Shown: positions 31,977 to 41,961, counted from the first letter of the stretch. The stretch is DNA of 64,000 bases from Martelella alba (GCF_006516955.1 NZ_VHLG01000001.1:718084-782083), one strand, 5' to 3'. A program made the numbers and translations. The notes: generated by a model not told the origin, from the sequence alone.

Positions 31977-32609
31977 TTGACGCCTCAAGCCCTGGCTGCT
32001 TTCGCCCTGTTGCTCTTGGTGATAGCCGCCCTGCCCTCGCGCGATGTCGTTGACGTCGCGCGCTTCCAGTCTGAACGTGGGTTCCGTGTGAGCCTGCCGG
32101 TAAGCGTTGTCGTGCTTATTGTCCGGCTTTCCACAATCGCGGTCGGTATCGGCGTGGCCTCGCTGTTTGTCGCTGCCATGCCGGATGGATTGATGCTGGC
32201 GAGATATGTTGCCGGCGCTTTCCTGCTTGTCAGTCTATTGAAGCGTCTGCTTGCCATGCGAAAGCCGCTGGCGCTGGCCGACAATGACAATATGCCCGAG
32301 CGGTCAATCACCGGTATTCTGCGTTTCATCCTCGCCAGAACCCGCTTTTCGACCGAATTCCTGCTTGGCCTTTCCCTCGTCGCACTTGTCGTACCCGCCG
32401 CACCGATGACGCGTGAAGCCGGTCTTTCATTCGGGCTGATCACCCTGGCTGTGATGGTGATTGTTCTTGCTGCATACACCCTGTTTTCCCATCAGCTTTT
32501 GACATTATTCGCACGCCCGCGCAGTCTTGCGCGCAAGGAGCGTATTGAAAAACTCCTGTCCTCCGGACTGCCGCGTGTCTCGGCCCGGTTCCGCCGCAAC
32601 GCGGCCTAG
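31977..32609 (+). CDS. Small LysE-like membrane protein
   Basis: About 210-aa integral membrane protein with five to six hydrophobic segments, reminiscent of LysE/RhtB-type exporters but without a clear signature. The start is probably TTG at 31977: the perfect ribosome site GGAGGAG ends 6 nt before it. An in-frame ATG at 31962 would contain that site. It lies 51 nt downstream of pfp and may share its transcript. Function unknown. Confidence 0.6.
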   Translation: MTPQALAAFALLLLVIAALPSRDVVDVARFQSERGFRVSLPVSVVVLIVRLSTIAVGIGVASLFVAAMPDGLMLARYVAGAFLLVSLLKRLLAMRKPLALADNDNMPERSITGILRFILARTRFSTEFLLGLSLVALVVPAAPMTREAGLSFGLITLAVMVIVLAAYTLFSHQLLTLFARPRSLARKERIEKLLSSGLPRVSARFRRNAA

Positions 32610-32755
32610 ATCTGCCCTTCTCCCTCTTCACAGCCTTTTGTCATCAAGCTTTTGCAAAGCGCGATTAACCACGGGAAAACCGGCGGACGCTGGCAAGTGT
32701 TCAACAGCGCCGCGTGAGGTCTGACCGCGCTTTGCGAAAGATGGGGCATTACCGC

Positions 32756-33997
32756 ATGAAGGCACAAGAGACCGGGGCCGGACACAAGCGGCCACTCGAC
32801 AAATCGCTTCTCCAACACAAGCCACTATCGCGGGACGGACTGTCAGAACGTCTGTTCGGGCTGATGTTTTCCGGCCTTGTCTATCCGCAGATATGGGAAG
32901 ATCCCGCCGTCGATATCGCGGCCATGGCGCTTGAGAGCCACCACCATATCGTTACCATCGGCTCAGGCGGCTGCAACATGCTCGCCTACCTTACCCGCGC
33001 GCCGGAGCGGATCGACGTCGTTGACCTCAATCCGCATCACATCGCGCTCAACCGGCTGAAGCTTGCAGCCTTCCGCCACCTGCCCGACCACGCCGCCGTG
33101 CTGCGTCTGTTCGGTAATGGGGAAAAGGGCAGTGCTTCCGACTATGACCGCTACATCGCCCCGCATCTTGACCCGGAAACCCGACGTTACTGGGATGGGC
33201 GTGACGGGCTTGGACGCCGCCGCATCACCGTTTTCGAGCGCAATATCTATCGCACCGGCCTGCTCGGTCATTTCATCGGCGCCGGCCATGTGGTCGCCCG
33301 GCTTTACGGCGTCAGGATCGCCGATCTGACGGAGACCCGCTCGCTGCGCGAACAGCGGCGCTTCTTTGATGAGCATATCGCACCGCTGTTCGACAAGCCG
33401 CTGATCCGCTGGTCGACGGCACGCAAGGCCTCACTTTTCGGGCTAGGCATTCCGCCGCGCCAATATGACGAACTGGCCCGTGAAAGCACCGATGGCACGC
33501 TGGCGCCGGTTCTGCGACAGCGTCTGGAGAAGCTCGCCTGCCAGTTTCCGCTGCGCGAGAACTATTTTGCCTGGCAGGCCTTTGCACGGCGCTATCCCGA
33601 TGATCGGACCTGCGCCATGCCGATCTATCTCCAGCGGGAGGCTTTTGACGATATCCGCAATCACGCCCGCCGGGTCACGGTCAATCACGTCAATTTCACC
33701 GATTTCCTGGCCGGCAAGAATGTGAATTCGATTGACCGCTATGTTCTGCTCGATGCCCAGGACTGGATGAATGACGATCAGCTTCAGGCACTCTGGCGCG
33801 AAATCGACCGGACGGCGCGTCCGTCAGCACGGGTGATCTTCCGCACCGCCGCAGCCGAAAGCGTGATCAAGGGACGGCTGCCTGGCGAGATCGATGCCCG
33901 CTGGTCCTATCTCGTGAAAACGTCGGAAGAGCTCGGCATGCTCGATCGCTCGGCGATCTATGGCGGCTTCCATATCTATGAGCGGAACGTCGCATGA
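32756..33997 (+). CDS. btaA: S-adenosylmethionine:diacylglycerol 3-amino-3-carboxypropyltransferase BtaA
   Basis: First enzyme of betaine-lipid synthesis: transfers the aminocarboxypropyl group of SAM to diacylglycerol, giving diacylglyceryl-homoserine. The protein (413 aa from 32756) has the SAM motif VTIGSGGCNMLAYL and the conserved LVYPQIWEDP, a DUF3419 signature. It also has VNHVNFTDF and DAQDWMND. ATG at 32741 and GTG at 32714 are other possible starts. The stop overlaps btaB as ATGA. Made under phosphate limitation in rhizobia; I could not confirm a Pho box here. Confidence 0.92.
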   Translation: MKAQETGAGHKRPLDKSLLQHKPLSRDGLSERLFGLMFSGLVYPQIWEDPAVDIAAMALESHHHIVTIGSGGCNMLAYLTRAPERIDVVDLNPHHIALNRLKLAAFRHLPDHAAVLRLFGNGEKGSASDYDRYIAPHLDPETRRYWDGRDGLGRRRITVFERNIYRTGLLGHFIGAGHVVARLYGVRIADLTETRSLREQRRFFDEHIAPLFDKPLIRWSTARKASLFGLGIPPRQYDELARESTDGTLAPVLRQRLEKLACQFPLRENYFAWQAFARRYPDDRTCAMPIYLQREAFDDIRNHARRVTVNHVNFTDFLAGKNVNSIDRYVLLDAQDWMNDDQLQALWREIDRTARPSARVIFRTAAAESVIKGRLPGEIDARWSYLVKTSEELGMLDRSAIYGGFHIYERNVA

Positions 33998-34653
33998 GCG
34001 GGGCGACGGCAAGCCATGCCGCAGCCATGGATGCGATGTATCGCTATCAGCGCCACATTTACGACCTGACCCGCAAATATTACCTGTTCGGCCGTGACCG
34101 GATGATCGACGGGCTCGCTCTCCAGCCCGGCATGAGCCTTCTCGAACTCGGCTGCGGCACGGGCCGAAATCTCAGGCGCGCATCGCAGCGCTTTGCGGGC
34201 GCAGAACTCTACGGTCTCGATATTTCTGAGGAAATGCTGGCATCTGCAAGGCACACATTCAGGCACAGCAGCGCCCCCCCACGGTTTAGAACAGGTGATG
34301 CAACCGCCTTTCAAGCCAGCGACTTTGGCCGCCCGGGCTTTGACCGCATCATGATCGCCTATGCGCTTTCAATGATCCCGGACTGGGAGCTGGCCATCGA
34401 ACGCGGCATGGAAGCTCTGCTGCCGGGCGGCGCGCTTCACATCGTCGATTTCGGTCAGCAGGAACAACTGCCGCGCTGGTTTCACCATGGCCTGACCGCC
34501 TGGCTTGACAGGTTTCATGTGACGCCGCGCCGAAATCTCGAGGCCGTGCTGAAACAGACCGCCATTCACCACCACGCCAGCCTGGAATTTCGCGCAATAA
34601 ACCGTGGATATGCCTGGCTTGCAGTGTTGCGCCGGCCCTCTCCCATGAATTGA
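33994..34653 (+). CDS. btaB: S-adenosylmethionine-dependent N-methyltransferase BtaB
   Basis: Second betaine-lipid enzyme: trimethylates diacylglyceryl-homoserine to DGTS. The 219-aa class I methyltransferase has motif I LLELGCGTGRNL and YGLDISEEML as motif II, plus GGALHIVDFGQ. Translation is coupled to btaA by a 4-nt overlap. The product lets cells replace phospholipids when phosphate is scarce. Confidence 0.92.
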   Translation: MSGATASHAAAMDAMYRYQRHIYDLTRKYYLFGRDRMIDGLALQPGMSLLELGCGTGRNLRRASQRFAGAELYGLDISEEMLASARHTFRHSSAPPRFRTGDATAFQASDFGRPGFDRIMIAYALSMIPDWELAIERGMEALLPGGALHIVDFGQQEQLPRWFHHGLTAWLDRFHVTPRRNLEAVLKQTAIHHHASLEFRAINRGYAWLAVLRRPSPMN

Positions 34654-34757
34654 ACGCATTCCGCCTCTTAATGAAAGCTTAGGCTGTGCGGGCTAGGCTC
34701 TGCAGCCATGTGGCAGCGCGTTCCGCCGCCCCACGAAGCAGCGTTGAGGAGACATTG

Positions 34758-35951
34758 ATGCTTTCGAACCATACCCGGGCCTTGCTTCTGGCGGCCGGAC
34801 TTTCGACTTTCGCCGCTGGCTCGGCGCTTGCCGCAAACCAGTGCGGCGCCCCTCTTCCCACCTTCCTGTCCGGCGTGAAGGCCGAGGCCGTTGCCATGGG
34901 CCTGTCGCCCGCTGCAGCGGATGCAACCCTTTCAGGCGCATCGATCAACAGCAAGGTACTGAGTATGGACCGCGCCCAGGGCGTGTTCAAACAGACCTTT
35001 CTTGAATTCTCGTCCCGCACGGCCAGCCAGGCACGCCTGACCAAGGGCAAGCAGCTGATCCAGAAATATGCCAGCACCTTTGACCGTGCGAACCGCGAAT
35101 TCGGCGTCCCGCCAGGCGTTTTGACCGCATTTTGGGCCATGGAAACCGATTTCGGCGCCGTTCAGGGCAATTTCAACACCCGCGATGCCCTTGTCACTCT
35201 CTCCCATGATTGCCGCCGTCCCGAAATTTTCCGGCCGCAGCTTCTCGCCCTCGTTGAAATGACCCAGCACGGCGATTTTGATCCGTCAACAGAAACGGGC
35301 GCCTGGGCTGGCGAACTCGGCCAGGTGCAGATGCTGCCGCGCGACATTATCGAATTCGGCGTGGATGGGGATGGCGATGGCCATGTCCGGGTCAAGCAGA
35401 GCGCGCCCGATGCGCTGCTGACGGCGGCCAACTATCTGAAAAGCCTCGGCTGGCGCGCCGGTGAACCCTGGATCCAGGAAGTGACCCTGCCGCAGAACCT
35501 GCCCTGGGACAAGACCGGATTTGGCGGCGGCCTCAGCGCCGGTGACTGGTTCAAGCTGGGCGTCACACCGCGCGATGGCAATACCAAATTCGGCGGCCTG
35601 CCCACAGCACTGCTGCTGCCGCAGGGCCGCTACGGACCGGCTTTCCTGGCTTATCCGAATTTCAATGTCTATCTGCAGTGGAACCAGTCCTTCATCTATA
35701 CGACCTCGGTCGCCTATTTTGCCACCCGCTTTCAGGGTGCGCCCGCCTATAGCGCCGGCAAGCCGGAACCTGGTCTTTCGGACGCGCAGATGAAGAAACT
35801 TCAGTCGATCCTCGCAGCCAAGGGATACGACGTCGGGGCCATCGACGGCATCCTCGGTTCCGGCACGCGTGATGCCGTGCGTCAGGAACAGGCCCGCCTC
35901 GGCCTGCCTGCCGATGGCTGGCCGACATCCGCATTGCTGAACGCCTACTGA
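34758..35951 (+). CDS. Secreted lytic murein transglycosylase, MltB-like, with peptidoglycan-binding domain
   Basis: Cleaves peptidoglycan glycan strands in the periplasm. A signal peptide (LLLAAGLSTFAAGSALAA) ends near residue 24. The MltB-type domain has the catalytic glutamate in FWAMETDFG, GELGQVQMLPRD and the conserved AANYLKSLGW. A C-terminal PG_binding_1 domain follows (KLQSILAAKGYDVGAIDGILGSGT). No lipobox, so it is soluble. Start at 34758 (397 aa) has TGAGGAGA just upstream; the open frame reaches 24 codons further. Confidence 0.93.
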   Translation: MLSNHTRALLLAAGLSTFAAGSALAANQCGAPLPTFLSGVKAEAVAMGLSPAAADATLSGASINSKVLSMDRAQGVFKQTFLEFSSRTASQARLTKGKQLIQKYASTFDRANREFGVPPGVLTAFWAMETDFGAVQGNFNTRDALVTLSHDCRRPEIFRPQLLALVEMTQHGDFDPSTETGAWAGELGQVQMLPRDIIEFGVDGDGDGHVRVKQSAPDALLTAANYLKSLGWRAGEPWIQEVTLPQNLPWDKTGFGGGLSAGDWFKLGVTPRDGNTKFGGLPTALLLPQGRYGPAFLAYPNFNVYLQWNQSFIYTTSVAYFATRFQGAPAYSAGKPEPGLSDAQMKKLQSILAAKGYDVGAIDGILGSGTRDAVRQEQARLGLPADGWPTSALLNAY

Positions 35952-35972
35952 GCCAAGGCCAGCAAACAAAAG

Positions 35973-36000
35973 AACGCGCGGCCCCCGGACCGCGCGTTTT
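35973..36000 (+). terminator. Terminator after the MltB-like gene
   Basis: A 9-bp stem, AACGCGCGG with CCGCGCGTT, 8-nt loop, ending in TTTT. It lies 22 nt past the stop, back to back with the prfB terminator. Confidence 0.85.
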
Positions 36001-36024
36001 GCTATCTGCCTTTGCCTCACAATG

Positions 36025-36050
36025 CAAAACGCCTCCCGAAGGAGGCGTCT
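36025..36050 (-). terminator. Terminator after prfB
   Basis: On the minus strand ACGCCTCC, the stable loop TTCG, GGAGGCGT and TTT. It begins about 8 nt after the prfB stop. Confidence 0.85.
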
Positions 36051-36055
36051 CATGA

Positions 36056-37187
36056 TCAGTCGATATCCTCGATGTCGGAGCCTGCACCGCCTTCGATGCG
36101 GTGGGCCAGCGCCGCCTCCATGAAGGGGCTGACAGCACCGTCCAGCACATCGGACGGGCTCGTGCTTTCAACACCGGTGCGCAGATCCTTGACCAGCTGG
36201 TAGGGCTGGAGAACATAGGAACGGATCTGGTGCCCCCAGCCAATATCGGTCTTGGAGGCAGCTTCCTTGTTGGCAGCGTCCTCACGCTTCTGCAGCTCGG
36301 CTTCGTACATTCGCGCGCGCAGCATGTCCCAGGCCTTGGCACGGTTCTTGTGCTGCGAACGTTCCTGCTGGCACTGCACCACGATCCCGGTCGGAATATG
36401 GGTGATGCGCACCGCCGAATCGGTCGTGTTGACATGCTGGCCGCCAGCACCAGAAGCACGGTAAGTGTCGATGCGGCAGTCGCTTTCATTGATCTCGATA
36501 TTGATCGAGTCATCGACGACCGGATAGACCCAGACCGAAGAAAACGAGGTATGACGGCGGGCATTGCTGTCATAGGGCGAGATACGCACCAGGCGGTGAA
36601 CGCCCGATTCGGTTTTCATCCAGCCATAGGCATTGTGACCCTTGACGAGAATCGTCGCAGATTTGATTCCAGCCTCTTCGCCATCATGGACTTCCATGAC
36701 ATCGACCTTGTAGCCCTGACGCTCTGCCCAGCGGATATACATCCTGAGCAGCATATTGGCCCAGTCCTGACTTTCCGTACCACCGGCACCGGAATGGACT
36801 TCGACATAGGTATCATTGCTGTCGGCTTCGCCGGAAAGCATCGCCTCGACCTGCTGACGCGCCGCATCGGCCAGCAGATGGCGCAGTGCACCTTCTGCCT
36901 CGGTGACGACATCCTGATCATCCTCAGCCTCGCCCATTTCTATGAGCTCGACATTATCGGCAAGTTCGCTCTCTATCCGGCGGACGGCAGAGATGCCTTC
37001 TTCCAGCAGCTGGCGCTCACGCATCAGCTTCTGGGCTTCCTGGGCGTCGTCCCAGATGCTCGGATCTTCGGCCTTGTTATTCAGCCAATCCAGTCGTTTG
37101 ATTGCCTGATCCCAGTCAAAGATGCCTCCTCAGCAGGGCGATTGCCTGCTTGGTTTCGTCGACTACAGATATGATTTCCGCGCGCAT
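36056..37187 (-). CDS. prfB: Peptide chain release factor 2, with programmed +1 frameshift
   Basis: Releases peptides at UGA and UAA codons. The gene is read in two frames. The first codons 37187-37119 give [23 protein letters not shown], followed by in-frame UGA at 37116-37118. After a +1 shift the frame resumes at GAC (37115-37117) with [14 protein letters not shown] and runs to 36056, 376 aa in total. The GGQ motif is GAGGQHVN. The stop-codon recognition tripeptide reads SPY rather than SPF, in [14 protein letters not shown]. Annotating only the downstream ORF (36056-37024) would truncate the protein. Confidence 0.96.
37115..37130 (-). promoter_or_regulatory. prfB programmed frameshift site
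   Basis: Minus strand reads AGG AGG CAT CTT TGA C. AGGAGG acts as an internal Shine-Dalgarno, 3 nt before the slippery CTT with UGA next. This is the classical autoregulatory shift site: low RF2 slows UGA decoding and favours the +1 slip. Confidence 0.95.
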
Positions 37188-37310
37188 GATTCTCTTTTCT
37201 CGTGCTGGCGTTCAATGGTTTCGGTGGTGAAATAAGGTTCGGCGGCCAATCTGTAAACCCCTCCCGCCATGCAGGATGGCAGAAGGAGTCCGAGATCAAA
37301 CCGTCAAATG

Positions 37311-39779
37311 TCAGTAGAGGCCGCTGGCGCCGGTCGAGATTGCCTTGTTGGCCTGGCCGGAATCCTTGAGGATCTGTTCCGGCGGCACATAGCCAGCCAT
37401 ATCGATAACGTCGAGCGACTGCGCCGGGCCCGTGCCAGGCTTGAAGGCTTCAACAATCGCACCGGCATCACCCGGATTGGCCGCCATACCGGTCTGGCGA
37501 TTGACAGCAATATTGAGCATGCCCTCCGGCTCAATGAAGTTTTCCACCGGCAGCTGCTTCAATGCATCCGTCATGAATTCGTTGAAAATCGGCGCGGCCA
37601 GACTGCCGCCGGTTCCCAAATGGCCAAGCGGGGCCGGCTGGTCAAAACCGACATAAAGACCAGCAACGAGATTGGGCGTGAAACCGACGAACCAGGCATC
37701 CTTTTCATCATTGGTGGTCCCGGTCTTGCCGGCAACCGGCCGATCAAGATGAACGGCGGTCGCACCGGTACCGCGCTGGATCACGCCTTCCATCATGGTA
37801 GTAATCTGATAGGCGGTCATGGGATCGAGAACCTGCTCGCGCGTATCGACAAGCACAGGTTCATCCTGCCCGGTCCACTGCGCCGCATTGCAATCCATGC
37901 ACTGGCGGTCCTCATGCTGGAAGATCGTTTCGCCATAGCGGTCCTGAATACGGTCAATCAGCGTCGGCGTGACCTGCTTGCCGCCATTGGCGATCACCGA
38001 ATAGGCCGAGACCATACGCATGACCGTGGTTTCGCCCGAACCAAGCGCCATAGCCAGAACCGGCTCCATATGATCGTAGATACCGAAGCGTTCGGCATAG
38101 TCGGCAACAACATCCATGCCAAGGTCATTGGCCAGCCGCACGGTCATCAGGTTCTTCGACTTTTCAATACCGGTGCGCAGCGTCTGCGGACCGGAAAAAT
38201 CGCCGCCGTAATTCTGCGGCTTCCAGATTTCACCGCCCGATTCGATCTCGATCGGCGCATCCATGACCACCGATGCGGGTGTATACCCGTTATCAAGAGC
38301 GGCCGAATAGACGATCGGCTTGAACGAGGAGCCCGGCTGACGCATCGCCTGGGTCGCGCGGTTGAACTGGCTCTTGGAAAAGGCGAAACCACCCGACATT
38401 GCCAGAACGCGGCCCGTCTGCGGGTCCATGGCAACAAGACCGCCCTGCACCTTGGGGATCTGACGCAGACGATAGGCATCGCCCGTATCACCGACGGGTT
38501 CAACATAGATGACGTCGCCGGGTTCCAGCACGCCTGCAGGGCTCTTGGCGTTCTTTTTGCCCTTTTCCTGGAAACGGTAGGCCCACTTCATGTCGTCGGC
38601 GCTGATACGCCCCGTCACACGCGCTGTGTCGACCTTGTTGCCAGCGTTGATCGGCGGGCGAATGCCGATATCGACACCCTTGTCGTCAACGCCGAGCACA
38701 ACGGCCAGCTTCCATTCCGGCACATCCCATAGCGGCGCGATTTTCGAAAGCGGAATGCCCCAGTCGCCAGCGGTGTCGATATGATCGACCGGCTTCTGGA
38801 AGCCCGCCTTCTCGTCATACTTGACCAGTCCGTCGCGCAACGCCTTGTTGGCAAATTCCTGCATCTGCGGATCAAGCGAGGTTCGAACAGAAAGCCCGCC
38901 CTCATAAAGCGTCTTTTCCCCGTATTTTTCGAGAAGATCGCGGCGGACGGCCTCGGCATAATATTCATCACCGGCAACCGCGCCATTGTCATGTGAACTC
39001 ACCACACCCAGCGGCTGCTGCTTGGCCTCATCGGCCTCCTCATCGGTAATATAGCCATTTTCAGCCATGCGATCGATGACCCAGTTGCGACGCTCCAGCG
39101 CGGCATCGGGATGACGGTAGGGATCGTAATTGGCGGGGCCTTTCAACACGGCAGCCAGATAGGCGCTTTCAGCGATCGTCAGATCAGAAACGGGCTTGTC
39201 GAAATAGGTCAGCGCCGCATCGGCAATGCCATAGGCATTCATGCCGAAATAAACCTCGTTGAGGTAAAGTTCGAGGATCTTGTCCTTGGAATAGGCCTGC
39301 TCAATGCGGAAGGACAGGATCGCCTCCTTGACCTTGCGCTCGATGGTCTGGTCGGAGGACAGAAGAAAGTTCTTGGCAACCTGCTGGGTGATAGTGGAGG
39401 CGCCGACCGGACGCCGGCCGCTGCCAATATTCTTGATATTGGTGAGAACAGCGCGGGTCAGACCAACAACGTCAATACCGGGATGGGTGTAGAAATTCTT
39501 GTCTTCCGCCGACAGGAACGACCCGCGCACACGCATCGGAATCGCATCGATCGGCAGGAACAGGCGACGCTCATGCGCATATTCGGTCATCAGGTCACCA
39601 TTTTCGGCATAGATGCGGGTGGTGACCGGTGGTGCATACTGGCTCAGAACCTCATAATCCGGCAGATCCTTGGCGACCCGGCCCAGATAAAGCGCAACGC
39701 CAAGCGCCACGACGAGGAACATGACACAGGCCAGTCCGAAGAGATAACCGATGAATTTGAATACACCCACTTTAGTCAA
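37311..39779 (-). CDS. mrcA: Class A penicillin-binding protein 1A
   Basis: Bifunctional peptidoglycan synthase, 822 aa. There is one N-terminal membrane helix, then a GT51 transglycosylase domain with AEDKNFYTHPGID and VGASTITQQVAKNFL. An OB-like insertion and the transpeptidase domain follow, with the catalytic serine in PGSSFKPI, and GKTGTTNDEKDAWF. It lies downstream of the AmiC-like gene on the same strand (221 nt apart) and upstream of prfB. Confidence 0.96.
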   Translation of the reverse strand: MTKVGVFKFIGYLFGLACVMFLVVALGVALYLGRVAKDLPDYEVLSQYAPPVTTRIYAENGDLMTEYAHERRLFLPIDAIPMRVRGSFLSAEDKNFYTHPGIDVVGLTRAVLTNIKNIGSGRRPVGASTITQQVAKNFLLSSDQTIERKVKEAILSFRIEQAYSKDKILELYLNEVYFGMNAYGIADAALTYFDKPVSDLTIAESAYLAAVLKGPANYDPYRHPDAALERRNWVIDRMAENGYITDEEADEAKQQPLGVVSSHDNGAVAGDEYYAEAVRRDLLEKYGEKTLYEGGLSVRTSLDPQMQEFANKALRDGLVKYDEKAGFQKPVDHIDTAGDWGIPLSKIAPLWDVPEWKLAVVLGVDDKGVDIGIRPPINAGNKVDTARVTGRISADDMKWAYRFQEKGKKNAKSPAGVLEPGDVIYVEPVGDTGDAYRLRQIPKVQGGLVAMDPQTGRVLAMSGGFAFSKSQFNRATQAMRQPGSSFKPIVYSAALDNGYTPASVVMDAPIEIESGGEIWKPQNYGGDFSGPQTLRTGIEKSKNLMTVRLANDLGMDVVADYAERFGIYDHMEPVLAMALGSGETTVMRMVSAYSVIANGGKQVTPTLIDRIQDRYGETIFQHEDRQCMDCNAAQWTGQDEPVLVDTREQVLDPMTAYQITTMMEGVIQRGTGATAVHLDRPVAGKTGTTNDEKDAWFVGFTPNLVAGLYVGFDQPAPLGHLGTGGSLAAPIFNEFMTDALKQLPVENFIEPEGMLNIAVNRQTGMAANPGDAGAIVEAFKPGTGPAQSLDVIDMAGYVPPEQILKDSGQANKAISTGASGLY

Positions 39780-40000
39780 TATCCTGTTTTTCGCCGCGTC
39801 GCAGCCGGCATGCCCGTCTCAGGCCCAGGCGCCCTCATCGACGCCCACAGATCACTGCGCAGATAGCGCTGCTTCCTTGCGAAGGAAACACCTTACTGGC
39901 AATTTACGATGATTGTGGGCATTTTACGACGCCGGACAATAGTCATGATAGCAATAGAGTACACTCCATTACTTTTTGTTGCATTCCTGCGACTCTGACC

Positions 40001-41293
40001 TCAACCACCGGACATAGTTGTTTCGTGATATTGTTTGACAGCTTTTACAAGGCGATCCACCAGCAATGTCCGCCAGGCAGGGTCCTGCATGCGCTTTTCA
40101 TCATCTGGATTGGACAAAAATCCAATCTCAAGCAGCACTGACGGAATATCCGGCGCCCTGAGCACCTGAAAGCCGGCATAGCGGTGCGGATTGTTGATCA
40201 GCCCGATCTGGCCGTTGAACGAATCCACAATCTTGTCGGCGAAATCGATGGAAAAATTCTGGGTCTCGCGCCGCGTCAGATCGAGAAGAATATCGGTCAC
40301 CGCCTCGGGCTCGTTCGTGCTGGGAATACCGGCGATGGAATCGGAAAGGTTTTCACGCCGCGCCATGGCAGCCGCCAGCCGGTCCGATGCCCTGTCGGAA
40401 ATCGTGTAGACCGTGGCACCGGAAATCTCCGGCTGCTGGGTGAGCGAATCGGCATGAAAGGAAATGAACAGATCTGCATCATGCTGACGGGCGATCTCGA
40501 CACGTTGTGACAGCGTGAGATACTCATCCTTGTCGCGCGTCAAAAAAGCATCATAGCCACTCTCCTGCTTCAGACGCGCGGCGAAGGCCTTGGCAAAGGC
40601 CAGAGTGATGACTTTTTCGGGCGTGTGGGTATCCTCGCCCATGGCACCATTGTCGATACCGCCATGGCCGGCATCAACGGCAACGAGAAAATCGTCATTC
40701 TGCCGCGGAATGACCGCCGGATCGCTGACGGTCTCTGACGACAGTGCCGCCGCACCTTCATCTGCCTGCTTCTGCAACTGATCAGCCAAAAGTGTGGAAA
40801 ACTGGTCATCCGTGATCATGGCGAGATCGATGACAAGGCGGAACCCGTCAGTCTCTGACTTGCGCACTTCACCAAGGGTCAGCTTCATTGCCCTCGCACC
40901 GGTGAGCACGATGCGGGCGCCGCCCTCCGGCGTCGAACCATAGCGAATATCGGAAATCAGGCCGCGTGGATTGAGTGCACCATCGGGAAAGCCGAAAGCC
41001 GTCGGCGGCAGCGATATAATCACCCGGTCGGGATTGGCGACGTAGCGGTAGCTGAAACTCGGCTCCCGGTCGAAATCAACCACCAGTCGCGCGCGGGCAT
41101 CGTCGCCGACAAGCAGCCCGTTATAGGCAATCAACGGCGTTTTCTGCGTCGCGTCTGCGGCCTCGCCACGCTCCGTATTCATGACAAATGTCAAGCAAAG
41201 CAAGGCCATCACCATCATGACAGCGCGCACAATGAAACCGTGTGCCGTTTTGCCAACAGCGCTTGCTGTTTTTCTGCTTCTGCTTTCGCCCAT
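40001..41293 (-). CDS. N-acetylmuramoyl-L-alanine amidase, AmiC-type
   Basis: Periplasmic zinc amidase that splits daughter cell walls. A signal-like N-terminal hydrophobic segment (AVMMVMALLCLTFVMNT) is followed by an AMIN domain (about residues 50-150). The Amidase_3 domain shows VAVDAGHGGIDNGAMG, the catalytic histidine in FISFHADS and the late glutamate in VLLEIGFLSNPDD. Start chosen at 41293 (MGESRSRK, 430 aa), with GAAGGA upstream. The frame is open for 50 codons more without support. Confidence 0.93.
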   Translation of the reverse strand: MGESRSRKTASAVGKTAHGFIVRAVMMVMALLCLTFVMNTERGEAADATQKTPLIAYNGLLVGDDARARLVVDFDREPSFSYRYVANPDRVIISLPPTAFGFPDGALNPRGLISDIRYGSTPEGGARIVLTGARAMKLTLGEVRKSETDGFRLVIDLAMITDDQFSTLLADQLQKQADEGAAALSSETVSDPAVIPRQNDDFLVAVDAGHGGIDNGAMGEDTHTPEKVITLAFAKAFAARLKQESGYDAFLTRDKDEYLTLSQRVEIARQHDADLFISFHADSLTQQPEISGATVYTISDRASDRLAAAMARRENLSDSIAGIPSTNEPEAVTDILLDLTRRETQNFSIDFADKIVDSFNGQIGLINNPHRYAGFQVLRAPDIPSVLLEIGFLSNPDDEKRMQDPAWRTLLVDRLVKAVKQYHETTMSGG

Positions 41294-41961
41294 TATTTCC
41301 TTCGCAGATCGTCGCACAAGACAGGAGGTTCGCCTTGTAATTGCATTGAATATAAATTCAAAATACTTATCTCTTGGCATGTTGCCTTGCAGAATGAAAG
41401 CGGCGATTTTCCGGCCGCAACCGCATTTTTGGCCGCAATGCACGCGGTGATTTCACCACCGGTCGGTCAAACATTTCGATCAACAGGCTTTTTTCTTGAA
41501 ATTGTTGCGTGAAAAACATAGAAATGCAGATTAGGCGAAGCGTGTAGACGGGATAGGTCCGCGTAACGGCTGCCAGGAGACCAGCTCTGGCGCCATGACT
41601 TGCGTGAGGACATCCGCCGTTAATCCATTCGCTGACTTGTGAATCTCCGCTTGCAGACGCTCCAGGAAGATGGGCGTTGCAGCGATAGCGTGCACCGCTC
41701 GTTACTGGGCAAATTCATCGGGTCCTGACGGACCTTGGCATTATTTTGAGTTCGATTGGTTCCTATGATCCCGACGCGCAATTTCCTCCAGGCACACGGA
41801 AGAGCCCCTGACAGTTCTTCCGTTGGCATGATCGAGAGACGCGTCCGTCATGAACCGTCAGAATTACATTCATCCGGCAGCAGTAAACAACGCATCGCCC
41901 GCCCGCCAGCTGGTGGCCTTCGGCGAAATCCTGTTTCTGCCCGCCGAGGAGCTTTCCTTAC
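41294..41961. other. Intergenic region and RNase E leader
   Basis: 668 nt between divergent amidase and rne genes. The rne side carries several inverted repeats: a perfect GGTCC-TGAC-GGACC hairpin (41721-41734), and CTGACaGTTC near 41809 pairing with GAACcGTCAG near 41872. No ORF in it has coding character. A long 5' UTR is likely, since RNase E often regulates its own message through its leader. Confidence 0.5.

Noticed and set aside
32628..32650. Pho box upstream of btaA
   Set aside because: Only one half-site, TTGTCAT (32638-32644), resembles CTGTCAT; the other half matches at about 3 of 7 bases. Not enough to list.
36056..37024. prfB as a 322-aa protein starting at 37024
   Set aside because: Would omit conserved N-terminal RF2 sequence that is present after the frameshift site.
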